A stretch of DNA of 16,462 bases from an uncultured Eubacteriales bacterium (GTDB lineage Bacteria > Bacillota > Clostridia > Christensenellales > Christensenellaceae), in NCBI GenBank assembly GCA_900545085.1, contig UQXU01000038.1, forward strand, positions 1-16,462, written 5' to 3'. Every line of letters begins with the position of its first letter. Within the stretch, counting starts at the first letter, position 1. A program made the translations under genes and the position numbers. The notes below the pieces were generated by a model. It ran no database searches. It was not told where the DNA came from and was given only the letters and a program-made list of their open reading frames with translations. Positions 8,326 to 14,880 of the stretch are shown one piece after another.

Positions 8326-9720
8326 TCAGAATTTGTATATGTAGCCCGCCTCCTCCGGCGCTGTCCGATTCATTTCTTTTGCCATATCTTCGTAGCCTTC
8401 TCTTCCCATCAGAGCAAAGGTCGCTATCTTCCCGTCCTCTACGCCGGGCTGATTGAAAGCGTCTATATTCAGAAACTCACCCGCAGCGGCAGTAGCCATC
8501 TCGAAAAAATACAGCAGCGCTCCGTATGTGCATTCATCCAACGAATCTATAGTTATCTTCATGTTCATCTTTCCGGCTTTTGTAACTGCATAGCGCGTGC
8601 CTGCCAGCTCGGATGAGATTAGCTTGTTGAAAGTCTGCCCTGACAAATACTCCGCATCGTAAACATTTATAGGAGCTTTTGGAATCTCCAATAAGCTGCG
8701 GAAGTTTTTTATTTCAATAAAGTTAATAATCTTATCAAACGGACCTTCATTGTAGAGCTGAACCTGCGAATGCTGATCCGTAACGCCCAGAGCGCGCACA
8801 GGCGTTTGACCGCAGTATACAACTTCTCCGTCGTTGCTGATACGCTTGCCTAAGCTTTCCGCCCAAAGCTGAGCATACCATTCGGCCGTATTCATAAGCG
8901 ATTCAGCATACGGCATCATAACGCTTATATTCACGCCTTTTTTCATAGCCGCGCAGTGAAGCATAGCATACATATACGCCGGATTCTTCTCCAGCTCCGC
9001 CGCAGAACATATTTTGTCCATGTCCGCCGCGCCTTCCAGCAGCTTATATATATCTATATTGAGTACGGCTGCGCTGAGAAGTCCAACAGGACAAAGAACT
9101 GAAAATCTGCCGCCCGTACCATCCGGAACGACGTATGTCTTGAACCCGTATTCGTCCGCAATGCGCTTCATATTTCCTTTTTCTTTATCAGTTGTTATTA
9201 TGACATTGTCTTTAAAGTTGTCTCCCAAAACGGAATGAAGCCTATCCAGCGCGAGCATAAACTGCGCGACTGTCTCTACAGTATTGCCTGATTTTGTAAT
9301 TACATGGAAGCAGGTTTTTTCCGGTTCAATTATGTCAAAAAGCGCAGAAATCGCGTCAGGGTCTACATTGTCGAGCACATAAAATCTCGCCCCGCCGCGC
9401 CTTTCCGCGCTGAGTTCGTTGTATTTCAAATGCTTTAGTGCGGTAAAAAGCGCCTTCGACCCCAAAGCCGACCCGCCTATGCCTAAAACCACGAAACTAT
9501 CAAAGTTCTCGTTAATTTTCTTTCCCGCTTCAACAATATCCTTTATTATTCCTCCCTGATTAAACGGAAGTTCCCTCCATGTGTTCATCTTGCGTTTCGC
9601 ACAGACTCCTGCATGAACCGCAGGCAGTTTCTCACGCTGCTCCGTTATTTCCGCCTCTGTCAAGCCGCCCGAAACCGCCGACCTTAGCATATTATTAAAA
9701 TCAATTGTTATGCCCTTCAT
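8326..9720 (-). CDS. pgi: Glucose-6-phosphate isomerase
   Basis: Pgi interconverts glucose-6-phosphate and fructose-6-phosphate in the cytosol, here linking gluconeogenic flux to glycogen synthesis. The 464-residue product is close to the ~450-residue Gram-positive family. Visible motifs are LGIGGSALGSKA at 79-90 and ITKSGNTVET at 141-150 (phosphate-binding SIS loops), WAESLGK at 286-292 (probable catalytic Glu288), TDQHSQ at 314-319 (His317), and FNQPGVEDGK at 422-431 (Lys431). The ATG at 9720 is preceded by AGGCGG, one mismatch from AGGAGG, at 7-nt spacing. The frame extends upstream to an ATG at 9828, but that extension lacks a ribosome site and would begin at the predicted transcription start. 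Being first in a pgi-glgBCDAP block suggests the isomerase is co-regulated with glycogen storage. Confidence 0.97.
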   Translation of the reverse strand: MKGITIDFNNMLRSAVSGGLTEAEITEQREKLPAVHAGVCAKRKMNTWRELPFNQGGIIKDIVEAGKKINENFDSFVVLGIGGSALGSKALFTALKHLKYNELSAERRGGARFYVLDNVDPDAISALFDIIEPEKTCFHVITKSGNTVETVAQFMLALDRLHSVLGDNFKDNVIITTDKEKGNMKRIADEYGFKTYVVPDGTGGRFSVLCPVGLLSAAVLNIDIYKLLEGAADMDKICSAAELEKNPAYMYAMLHCAAMKKGVNISVMMPYAESLMNTAEWYAQLWAESLGKRISNDGEVVYCGQTPVRALGVTDQHSQVQLYNEGPFDKIINFIEIKNFRSLLEIPKAPINVYDAEYLSGQTFNKLISSELAGTRYAVTKAGKMNMKITIDSLDECTYGALLYFFEMATAAAGEFLNIDAFNQPGVEDGKIATFALMGREGYEDMAKEMNRTAPEEAGYIYKF

Positions 9721-9806
9721 GTGGTATCCGCCTTTCTTTCGGAATATAGTGTGATAAAGGTTATGCTTCCCTCTGCCCTGCGCTTTATTCTTTGCGCCGA
9801 CTGGAA

Positions 9807-9851
9807 ATAATATCACGCTATAGCGCATTTATCTACTTATTATAATATCAC
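9807..9851 (-). promoter_or_regulatory. Candidate operator region in the pgi leader (direct repeats and palindrome)
   Basis: The 10-bp sequence GTGATATTAT (minus strand) occurs twice, at 9851-9842 and 9816-9807, 35 bp apart. Between the copies is a perfect 10-bp palindrome CGCTATAGCG (9816-9825). The first copy contains the candidate -10 box of the pgi promoter, and the palindrome would lie within the first 20 nt of the transcript. This spacing suits a regulator-binding site, but no known operator is recognised. Confidence 0.3.
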
Positions 9852-9870
9852 ATTTCACTTTCTCTTTAAA
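9842..9870 (-). promoter_or_regulatory. Candidate promoter for pgi-glg operon
   Basis: On the minus strand, TTTAAA (9870-9865, 4 of 6 to the -35 consensus) and TATTAT (9847-9842, 5 of 6 to the -10 consensus) are separated by 17 nt. TG one base before the -10 gives an extended -10 element. The predicted start near 9835 leaves a leader of about 115 nt before the pgi ATG. It is the best candidate for driving all six glg-block genes. Confidence 0.4.
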
Positions 9871-9923
9871 TGCTGTTACATAAAAAACTTACATATAATT
9901 GCTACTTTTTTTGCCGCTTATTG

Positions 9924-10811
9924 TCATACATCTTTTCCTATTGAACTGACCATATCCGCTCTCAAAAAAGCTGCGTCAATATACGAATATTTAATCTGAG
10001 GAGAAAGCTCGGACGCCGTCTCATTTTCCAACAGCTTGTCCACCGCAGACGCCGCTCCGCTAAGATATGCAGAAATTGCAGAGTAGACCGGGCTGTCAGC
10101 CCCGGAGGTGTTGCTCTCAAAATCACTTTTAACGCTGCTTATATGTTCCGACAGCGCTTTTATACTCTCCAGAGCTTTAGTCGCGGATATTTCGCTTTTA
10201 TCCAGAGAAAGAGAAAGTTCGCAAAGCTTGCTCTCCAGCTGCCCGGCAAGAGAAAAAGCCGCCTTCGCACTTTCTACAGCCGCAGAGGGAGCCGTAATTT
10301 TGAGTTTTAGTTTCTCAGAGGATATTTCACGTATCTTGCAGCTCAGATTCTGTTCCGACTCCAGTCTGTCCGATACATTTTCAGCTTCTTCTTCTGTCTC
10401 ATAAGCGGATACATACACTCTGAATTCCTCTCCGGAGCGCACATATCCTGCGCCGCCCTTCTCCTGCAAAGACTGCGCCAATTCTTTAGCGTTTTCTTCA
10501 TTATCAAAAACGCCCGCCTGCAAAGCGTATAGATTCAAACCGGAAAGCTCCAACTCGTCGGTGGCTGTCTCGTCTTCTTCCGCCGCATTGTTGTTATCGT
10601 TTGAATCCGACTCTTCTGACCCGGCCGCATCCTGACCTGTAACAAAAGCTATGACAGGAGTTATTATTCTATCCGAGAGAAAATTCCCCACCTTTGCCGC
10701 TCCGATAAAGTAAACCGCCGCGGCTACGCATATCATCACTATAACCAGCAGAGCTCCCTTTCCGCCTCCGCTCTCCCTGCCGGAATTTCCGTCCATTCTG
10801 GAATATCTCAT
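9924..10811 (-). CDS. Membrane-anchored SPOR-domain protein
   Basis: The 295-residue protein has a short Gly/Ser-rich N-terminus and one hydrophobic segment at about 19-38 (ALLVIVMICVAAAVYFIGAA), predicted to be a single membrane anchor with the bulk outside. An acidic, Asn/Glu-rich linker follows at 61-90. Residues 92-165 look like a SPOR domain (LNLYALQAGVFDNEENAKEL, then FRVYVSAYETEEEAENV). The rest, 175-295, is a Ser/Ala-rich helical region of unknown role. SPOR domains bind denuded glycan strands of peptidoglycan, often at division or sporulation septa, so a cell-wall location is likely; the specific function is unknown. The ATG at 10811 has GGAGG 7 nt upstream. It is divergent from the dCMP deaminase gene and 203 bp upstream of pgi. 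No clear promoter or terminator was found for it. Confidence 0.85.
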   Translation of the reverse strand: MRYSRMDGNSGRESGGGKGALLVIVMICVAAAVYFIGAAKVGNFLSDRIITPVIAFVTGQDAAGSEESDSNDNNNAAEEDETATDELELSGLNLYALQAGVFDNEENAKELAQSLQEKGGAGYVRSGEEFRVYVSAYETEEEAENVSDRLESEQNLSCKIREISSEKLKLKITAPSAAVESAKAAFSLAGQLESKLCELSLSLDKSEISATKALESIKALSEHISSVKSDFESNTSGADSPVYSAISAYLSGAASAVDKLLENETASELSPQIKYSYIDAAFLRADMVSSIGKDV

Positions 10812-10906
10812 TTCATTTCCTCCGTTTTCATATGTATACCATAACCGACATTCTAATCTCTAGTATTTTATGCGCCACAGACGGCAAGTATTACTAAATA
10901 CACATA

Positions 10907-10935
10907 TTGAAATAACAGATAATATGATTTATAAT
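10907..10935 (+). promoter_or_regulatory. Promoter of the dCMP deaminase gene
   Basis: TTGAAA (10907-10912; 5 of 6) and a perfect TATAAT (10930-10935) are separated by 17 nt. The predicted start near 10942 is about 22 nt from the ATG at 10964. This is the best sigma-A-type promoter in the window. It lies in the divergent gap with the SPOR gene, for which no comparable element is seen. Confidence 0.65.
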
Positions 10936-10963
10936 GTAGGAAAATGTCGCATTGGAGGACATT

Positions 10964-11428
10964 ATGCACACATTTGATAAATGGGATAAGAGATTTGTTG
11001 AACTATCACAGACTATCGCCACATGGTCCAGTTGTTACAAAGAAGGCAGGCAGGTCGGCGCAGTCATAGTGCGCGATAAGCGAATAATCACCACGGGATA
11101 TAACGGCGCGCCTTCGGGAATAAAAAGCTGCAAAGAAAAAGGAGAATGCCTTCGAATTAAACTGGGCATACCTTCCGGCACACGCCACGAGCTATGCTAC
11201 GCCATACACGCCGAGCAAAACGCAATAATACAGGCGGCTAAGCTGGGCATATCAATAGAGGGCGCCACTCTATACTGTACACACTATCCATGCACAATAT
11301 GCGCCAAAATGATAGTAAACGCAGGCATAAAACGTGTGATTTACATTCATCCATATCCTGACGATTTCTCCCGCACCCTTCTGGCGGAGGCAGGTATAGA
11401 GACTATACAATATAATATAGAAGAATAG
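10964..11428 (+). CDS. Deoxycytidylate (dCMP) deaminase, ComEB-type
   Basis: The product belongs to the zinc-dependent cytidine/deoxycytidylate deaminase fold and probably converts dCMP to dUMP, feeding dTMP synthesis. It is 154 residues. The zinc and catalytic motifs are HAEQNAI at 82-88 (His82 zinc ligand, Glu84 proton shuttle) and PCTICAKMI at 109-117 (Cys110 and Cys113 zinc ligands). NGAPSG at 47-52 and the extra cysteines at 56, 62 and 78 fit the dCMP deaminase branch rather than cytidine or tRNA-adenosine deaminases. The ATG at 10964 is chosen over the in-frame TTG at 10952, because GGAGG (10954-10958) falls 5 nt before the ATG and would be inside the longer version. Similar genes are named comEB in Bacillus, where the name reflects location. 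It appears to be a single-gene unit. Confidence 0.92.
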   Translation: MHTFDKWDKRFVELSQTIATWSSCYKEGRQVGAVIVRDKRIITTGYNGAPSGIKSCKEKGECLRIKLGIPSGTRHELCYAIHAEQNAIIQAAKLGISIEGATLYCTHYPCTICAKMIVNAGIKRVIYIHPYPDDFSRTLLAEAGIETIQYNIEE

Positions 11429-11443
11429 TTTATTTTTATCAAA

Positions 11444-11482
11444 AGGAATTGGTCAAAAGCATCAACAGCTTTGCCGATTCCT
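11444..11482 (+). terminator. Hairpin after the dCMP deaminase gene, possible weak terminator
   Basis: A stem of about 15 pairs with two single-base bulges and two G-U pairs forms between AGGAATTGG and the complementary CCGATTCCT, with the 7-nt loop ATCAACA (11461-11467). It starts 16 nt after the stop codon at 11428. It is followed only by AATTTCT on the plus strand; on the minus strand the stem is followed by TTTTGATAAAAA. The stem is strong but the U-tract is poor, so termination may be partial. Confidence 0.4.
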
Positions 11483-11510
11483 AATTTCTAGCTTTCATGT
11501 GCAATTATCT

Positions 11511-11528
11511 ATTGCATTTTTATTCTTT
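11511..11528 (-). promoter_or_regulatory. Candidate ARG box (ArgR/AhrC operator) upstream of argC
   Basis: Read on the minus strand, the 18-mer AAAGAATAAAAATGCAAT matches the Bacillus-type ARG box, recalled as CATGAATAAAAATTCAAG, at 14 of 18 positions, including the whole GAATAAAAAT core. It overlaps the -35 hexamer and spacer of the candidate argC promoter, where bound repressor would block transcription when arginine is plentiful. An adjacent inverted repeat TGCAAT/ATTGCA (11500-11516) overlaps its edge and may be part of the same operator. Confidence 0.6.
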
Positions 11529-11540
11529 TTGACGTATAAT
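11512..11540 (+). promoter_or_regulatory. Candidate promoter of the arg operon
   Basis: A perfect -10 box TATAAT (11535-11540) follows TTGCAT (11512-11517) at 17 nt. The -35 match is poor (3 of 6), as is often acceptable for a regulated promoter. An alternative is TTGACG (11529-11534) with TATAGC after 19 nt. The first choice places the ARG box over the -35 region and predicts a leader of about 87 nt before argC. That leader contains a bulged hairpin (11561-11583) and a weak stem followed by a T-rich run (11587-11609). Confidence 0.5.
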
Positions 11541-11633
11541 TATTTACGAGCTTTATAGCTGAATCCTTTTTCGGCAAAGGTTCACCAAAACTAAATGTTT
11601 TTTTATTTTCAGATATTTTTGGAGGAAAAAGTT

Positions 11634-12668
11634 TTGATAAAAACGGCAGTTGTAGGAGCAACGGGTTACGCCGGAGAGGAGCTTGTCCGTCTGCTTGCCT
11701 CTCATCCGCAGGCAGAGCTGGCACATGTAATTTCCAAAAGCTTCGCCGGCATGGCCATGAGCGAAGTCTACGGCAGTTATAAAAGTCTGCCGGAGATGAC
11801 ACTGGAAGAGCTGGAGCCTTCCGCCTTGTCCGAATGCGATGTAGTTTTCACCGCACTCCCCCATGGTCAATCCATGAGCATCGTACCTGCTCTTTTGGAA
11901 GCAGGCGTAAAAGTGATAGACCTTTCCGGTGATTTCAGATATGACGACGTAAAAGTTTACGAAAAGTGGTACAAGCTGCCTCACAGCGAACCGGATATAA
12001 ACAAAAAAGCCGTTTACGGTCTATGCGAGCTGCACCGCAGCGATATAAAAGCTACTAATATAGTAGCCAACCCCGGCTGCTACACAACAACAAGCATACT
12101 TCCGCTCTATCCTCTGCTGAAAGCAGGTCTTATCAGCGAGAAGGGAATCATCGTAGACGCTAAATCAGGCGTTACGGGAGCAGGGCGCAGCGAAAAGCTT
12201 GCCAACAGCTATTGCGAAGTAAACGAAAGCATGAAAGCATATGGCGTGACAACACACAGACACACGTCCGAGATAGAGCAGGAGCTGAGCCACGCGGCAG
12301 GAGAACAAATCCTCCTCAGCTTCACGCCGCATCTTCTGCCCGTAAAACGCGGGATACTCGCTACTATATATACAACACTGAACAAAGGAGTCACTGAGTC
12401 CGAAATAGCCAAGGCATATTCCTGCTACAGCGACGAAACCTTCGTACATGTTTTGCCTCATGGCGAGCTTCCCGAACTGAAGCACGTAACAGGTTCAAAC
12501 AACTGCTTCATAGGCTACAAGATAGACGAACGGCTCGGACGTCTGATAATCGTAAGCTGTATAGATAATTTAATTAAAGGAGCAGCAGGGCAAGCAGTTC
12601 AGAATATGAATCTTCTGATGGGGCTTCCCGAGGATACAGGCCTGCCCAGACTCGCTATGTATCTATAA
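11634..12668 (+). CDS. argC: N-acetyl-gamma-glutamyl-phosphate reductase
   Basis: ArgC reduces N-acetylglutamyl-5-phosphate with NADPH to the semialdehyde, the third step of ornithine synthesis. The chosen start is TTG at 11634, with GGAGG 8 nt upstream. It gives 344 residues, the normal length, beginning directly with the NADP-binding strand (IKTAVVGATGYAGEELVRLL, GATGYAG at 8-14). An in-frame ATG at 11595 would add 13 residues containing the ribosome site itself and has none of its own. The catalytic Cys149 is in NPGCYTT, and the HRHTSEIEQ motif (208-216) carries the conserved active-site histidine region. It is the first gene of the arg cluster, downstream of the candidate ARG box. The usual next gene, argJ, is absent: argB follows after 66 bp. 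Confidence 0.97.
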   Translation: MIKTAVVGATGYAGEELVRLLASHPQAELAHVISKSFAGMAMSEVYGSYKSLPEMTLEELEPSALSECDVVFTALPHGQSMSIVPALLEAGVKVIDLSGDFRYDDVKVYEKWYKLPHSEPDINKKAVYGLCELHRSDIKATNIVANPGCYTTTSILPLYPLLKAGLISEKGIIVDAKSGVTGAGRSEKLANSYCEVNESMKAYGVTTHRHTSEIEQELSHAAGEQILLSFTPHLLPVKRGILATIYTTLNKGVTESEIAKAYSCYSDETFVHVLPHGELPELKHVTGSNNCFIGYKIDERLGRLIIVSCIDNLIKGAAGQAVQNMNLLMGLPEDTGLPRLAMYL

Positions 12669-12694
12669 AAACGACCGGCAACTAAACTCTGCAT

Positions 12695-12724
12695 CCGCGT
12701 ATCGAACGCGGCTTATTCAATAAG
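12695..12724 (+). other. Two small hairpins in the argC-argB gap, the second touching the argB ribosome site
   Basis: CCGCGT/ACGCGG (12695-12711, 5-nt loop) is followed at once by CTTAT/ATAAG (12712-12724, TCA loop). The second stem includes the first bases of AAGGAG (12722-12727), the argB ribosome site. This could moderate argB translation or mark a processing site. No U-tract makes it a terminator. This is where argJ would normally sit. Confidence 0.3.
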
Positions 12725-12734
12725 GAGAAATAAA

Positions 12735-13601
12735 ATGATTTCATTTAACGAAGAACGCGCCAATACTTTGATAGAAGCGCTGCCTTATATTCAAAAGCTT
12801 TACGGAAAGACAATCGTAGTCAAATACGGCGGAGCCGCCATGAAAGACGAGGAACTAAAAAAACATTTTCTCGAGGATATAACTCTGCTGAAATTCGTAG
12901 GGATGAACCCCATAGTAGTACACGGAGGCGGCCCCGGAATTAACAAGACACTCGGAGACATGAATATTGAATCCAAATTCCACAACGGTCTCCGCGTAAC
13001 TAACACCGAAACAATGGACGTCGTTCAGATGGTATTGGCAGGTAAAATAAACAAAGACATCGTAGCCGGGCTGAACGCATGCGGAAGCAAAGCCGTAGGT
13101 CTCTGCGGCATAGACGGCGGGGTTATCCGCGCGCACAAAGCCGAACCTGTAGACGGTGTAGATTTGGGACATGTCGGTGAAATAGACAGCATAGATACTA
13201 AGCTGCTTGAAATGCTTACAGAAGACCAGTACATACCCGTAATTGCACCTGTAGCATGCGGCCCAGACGGGGAGAGCTACAACATAAACGCCGACACGGC
13301 AGCCAGCGCCATCGCCACGGCGCTCAAAGCAGAGAAACTGATGTTCTTAACGGATATAGACGGCATCCGCAGAAAAGCTGACGACCCTTCTTCTTTGATA
13401 TATGTCATATCCAGCCAAGATGTAGCCGGCATGATAGCAGAAGGAGTGCTTTACGGCGGGATGCTTCCCAAGGCAAAAGCCTGCGCAAAAGCTATTCGCG
13501 AAGGTGTCAACCGCGTACACATCATAAACGGTACTATACCGCATTCTATAATACTTGAGATTTTCACCAATTCCGGTATCGGAACGATGTTTACAAAGTG
13601 A
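12735..13601 (+). CDS. argB: N-acetylglutamate kinase
   Basis: ArgB phosphorylates N-acetylglutamate with ATP, the second step of ornithine synthesis; it is a cytosolic amino-acid-kinase fold enzyme. The 288-residue product shows VVKYGGAAM at 28-36 with Lys30, VHGGGPGIN at 62-70, GLRVTN at 85-90, an NADTAAS segment near 190, and the C-terminal PHSIILEIFTNSGIGTMF. The N-terminal helix preceding KYGG, the length and this C-terminal signature resemble the hexameric, arginine-inhibited class (about 282-300 residues) rather than the 258-residue E. coli type. That suggests feedback control by arginine at this step. The ATG at 12735 has AAGGAG 7 nt upstream. argD starts 9 bp after its stop. Confidence 0.97.
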   Translation: MISFNEERANTLIEALPYIQKLYGKTIVVKYGGAAMKDEELKKHFLEDITLLKFVGMNPIVVHGGGPGINKTLGDMNIESKFHNGLRVTNTETMDVVQMVLAGKINKDIVAGLNACGSKAVGLCGIDGGVIRAHKAEPVDGVDLGHVGEIDSIDTKLLEMLTEDQYIPVIAPVACGPDGESYNINADTAASAIATALKAEKLMFLTDIDGIRRKADDPSSLIYVISSQDVAGMIAEGVLYGGMLPKAKACAKAIREGVNRVHIINGTIPHSIILEIFTNSGIGTMFTK

Positions 13602-13610
13602 GGACGAAGC

Positions 13611-14810
13611 ATGACGCTTAACGAAATAATCGCACTTGACGAAAAGTATTATATGAACTGCTTCGGCCGCCGAAACGAAGTCTGCTTCACACACGGCGAA
13701 GGCGTTACGCTCTACGACACAGAAGGCAAAGCTTATACGGATTTTCTTGCCGGAATTGCTGTAAACTGCCTTGGATACGGAGACAAAGGGCTCTCCGATA
13801 CAATCGCGAATCAGGCGTCTAAGTTAATACACTCTTCGAGTCTGTTCTACATTGAAAGCCAGGCAAAAGCAGCTGAGATTCTCTGCAGCGCTACAGGTTA
13901 CGACAAGGTTTTTTTCGCAAACAGCGGCGCAGAGGCCGTCGAAGGCGCAATGAAGCTGGCTAGGAAGTATTTCTTCGAAAAAGGAGAAAACCGCTATGAG
14001 TTTATAACCATGAAGAACTCCTTCCATGGCAGAACTCTCGCCACTCTTTTCGCCACAGGACAGGACAAATTCCACACCGCCTTCCAGCCCGGCGTACCTA
14101 CGTTTAAATATGCAGAATATGGAAATATAGAAAGCGCAAAGGCTCTCATATCTGACAAAACGTGCGCAATAATAATGGAGCCTATCCAGGGAGAAGGCGG
14201 AGTAATCTGCGCTTCGGACGAATATCTGCGCGATATGCGCAAGCTGGCAGACGACAACGACATACTCCTTATTTTCGACGAAATTCAAACCGGAATGGGG
14301 CGCACGGGCAGTCTGCTTTGTTCCACAGGGGCAGGCGCAAAAGGCGATATTGTCACTATGGCAAAGGCGCTTGGCGGAGGGGTTCCCATCGGCGCATTCT
14401 TAGCGACAGACAAGGTCGCGAGCGCAATGCAGCCCTCAGACCATGGCTCCACATTCGGAGGAAATCAAATAGCAACAGCAGCGGCTTGCTATACGCTCTC
14501 TAAAGTCGCGACAGACGAAATGATGCAAAACATCAGGGAGAAAGGCGTCTACTTCAAAAACAAGCTGGAAGCTCTCTGCGCGGAGATGCCAGAAAAAGCG
14601 CTGGAAGCCAGAGGCAAAGGTCTGCTGCTCGGTCTCAAGCTCGCCGACAGCATACCCGCAAAGAGTATCGTTTCAAAACTGTTGGATTCCGGATTCGTAT
14701 GCTGCACTGCCGGTCAGAACTGCTTGAGATTCCTCCCTCCCTATATTATAGAAGAAAGTCACATCGACGCATTGACCCGCGCTCTTACGGATATATTGCG
14801 CGGGGCTTGA
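13611..14810 (+). CDS. argD: Acetylornithine aminotransferase
   Basis: ArgD transfers the amino group of glutamate to N-acetylglutamate semialdehyde to give N-acetylornithine; it is a PLP enzyme of class III aminotransferases. The 399 residues include SGAEAVEGAMK at 105-115 (PLP phosphate binding), SFHGRT at 137-142, EPIQGEGG at 190-197, the IFDEIQTGMGRTG block at 221-233 with Asp223, and MAKALGGG at 250-257 with the Schiff-base Lys252. The length is normal for ArgD. The related ornithine or 4-aminobutyrate aminotransferases are less likely given the arg neighbours. The ATG at 13611 has GAGGA six bases upstream. It is 9 bp from argB and 70 bp from argF. Confidence 0.95.
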   Translation: MTLNEIIALDEKYYMNCFGRRNEVCFTHGEGVTLYDTEGKAYTDFLAGIAVNCLGYGDKGLSDTIANQASKLIHSSSLFYIESQAKAAEILCSATGYDKVFFANSGAEAVEGAMKLARKYFFEKGENRYEFITMKNSFHGRTLATLFATGQDKFHTAFQPGVPTFKYAEYGNIESAKALISDKTCAIIMEPIQGEGGVICASDEYLRDMRKLADDNDILLIFDEIQTGMGRTGSLLCSTGAGAKGDIVTMAKALGGGVPIGAFLATDKVASAMQPSDHGSTFGGNQIATAAACYTLSKVATDEMMQNIREKGVYFKNKLEALCAEMPEKALEARGKGLLLGLKLADSIPAKSIVSKLLDSGFVCCTAGQNCLRFLPPYIIEESHIDALTRALTDILRGA

Positions 14811-14836
14811 CGGCGGGGGCAGTATGAAGTTACAAT
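14807..14836 (+). promoter_or_regulatory. Candidate internal promoter for argF
   Basis: TTGACG (14807-14812; 5 of 6), overlapping the argD stop codon, and TACAAT (14831-14836; 5 of 6) are 18 nt apart. The predicted start is about 40 nt before the argF ATG. It would allow argF and the following acetyltransferase gene to be transcribed separately from argCBD. No convincing ARG box is seen beside it. Confidence 0.35.
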
Positions 14837-14880
14837 ATAATAATTAGGAAAATTCGAGAAATCGAGAAGGAGATATAACA

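Noticed and set aside
9721-9828. 36-residue N-terminal extension of Pgi
   Set aside because: The ATG at 9828 lacks a ribosome site, falls at the predicted transcription start, and the extra residues do not resemble Pgi; the ATG at 9720 fits the family start.
10952-10963. TTG start four codons upstream for dCMP deaminase
   Set aside because: The GGAGG ribosome site lies inside these codons and is correctly spaced for the ATG at 10964.
11595-11633. ATG start 13 codons upstream for argC
   Set aside because: It has no ribosome site, and the extension contains GGAGG that serves the TTG at 11634, which begins exactly at the family N-terminus.
14836-14841. Perfect TATAAT before argF as a -10 box
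   Set aside because: The only good -35 (TTGACG at 14807) would be 23 nt away; TACAAT at 14831 with an 18-nt spacer fits better.
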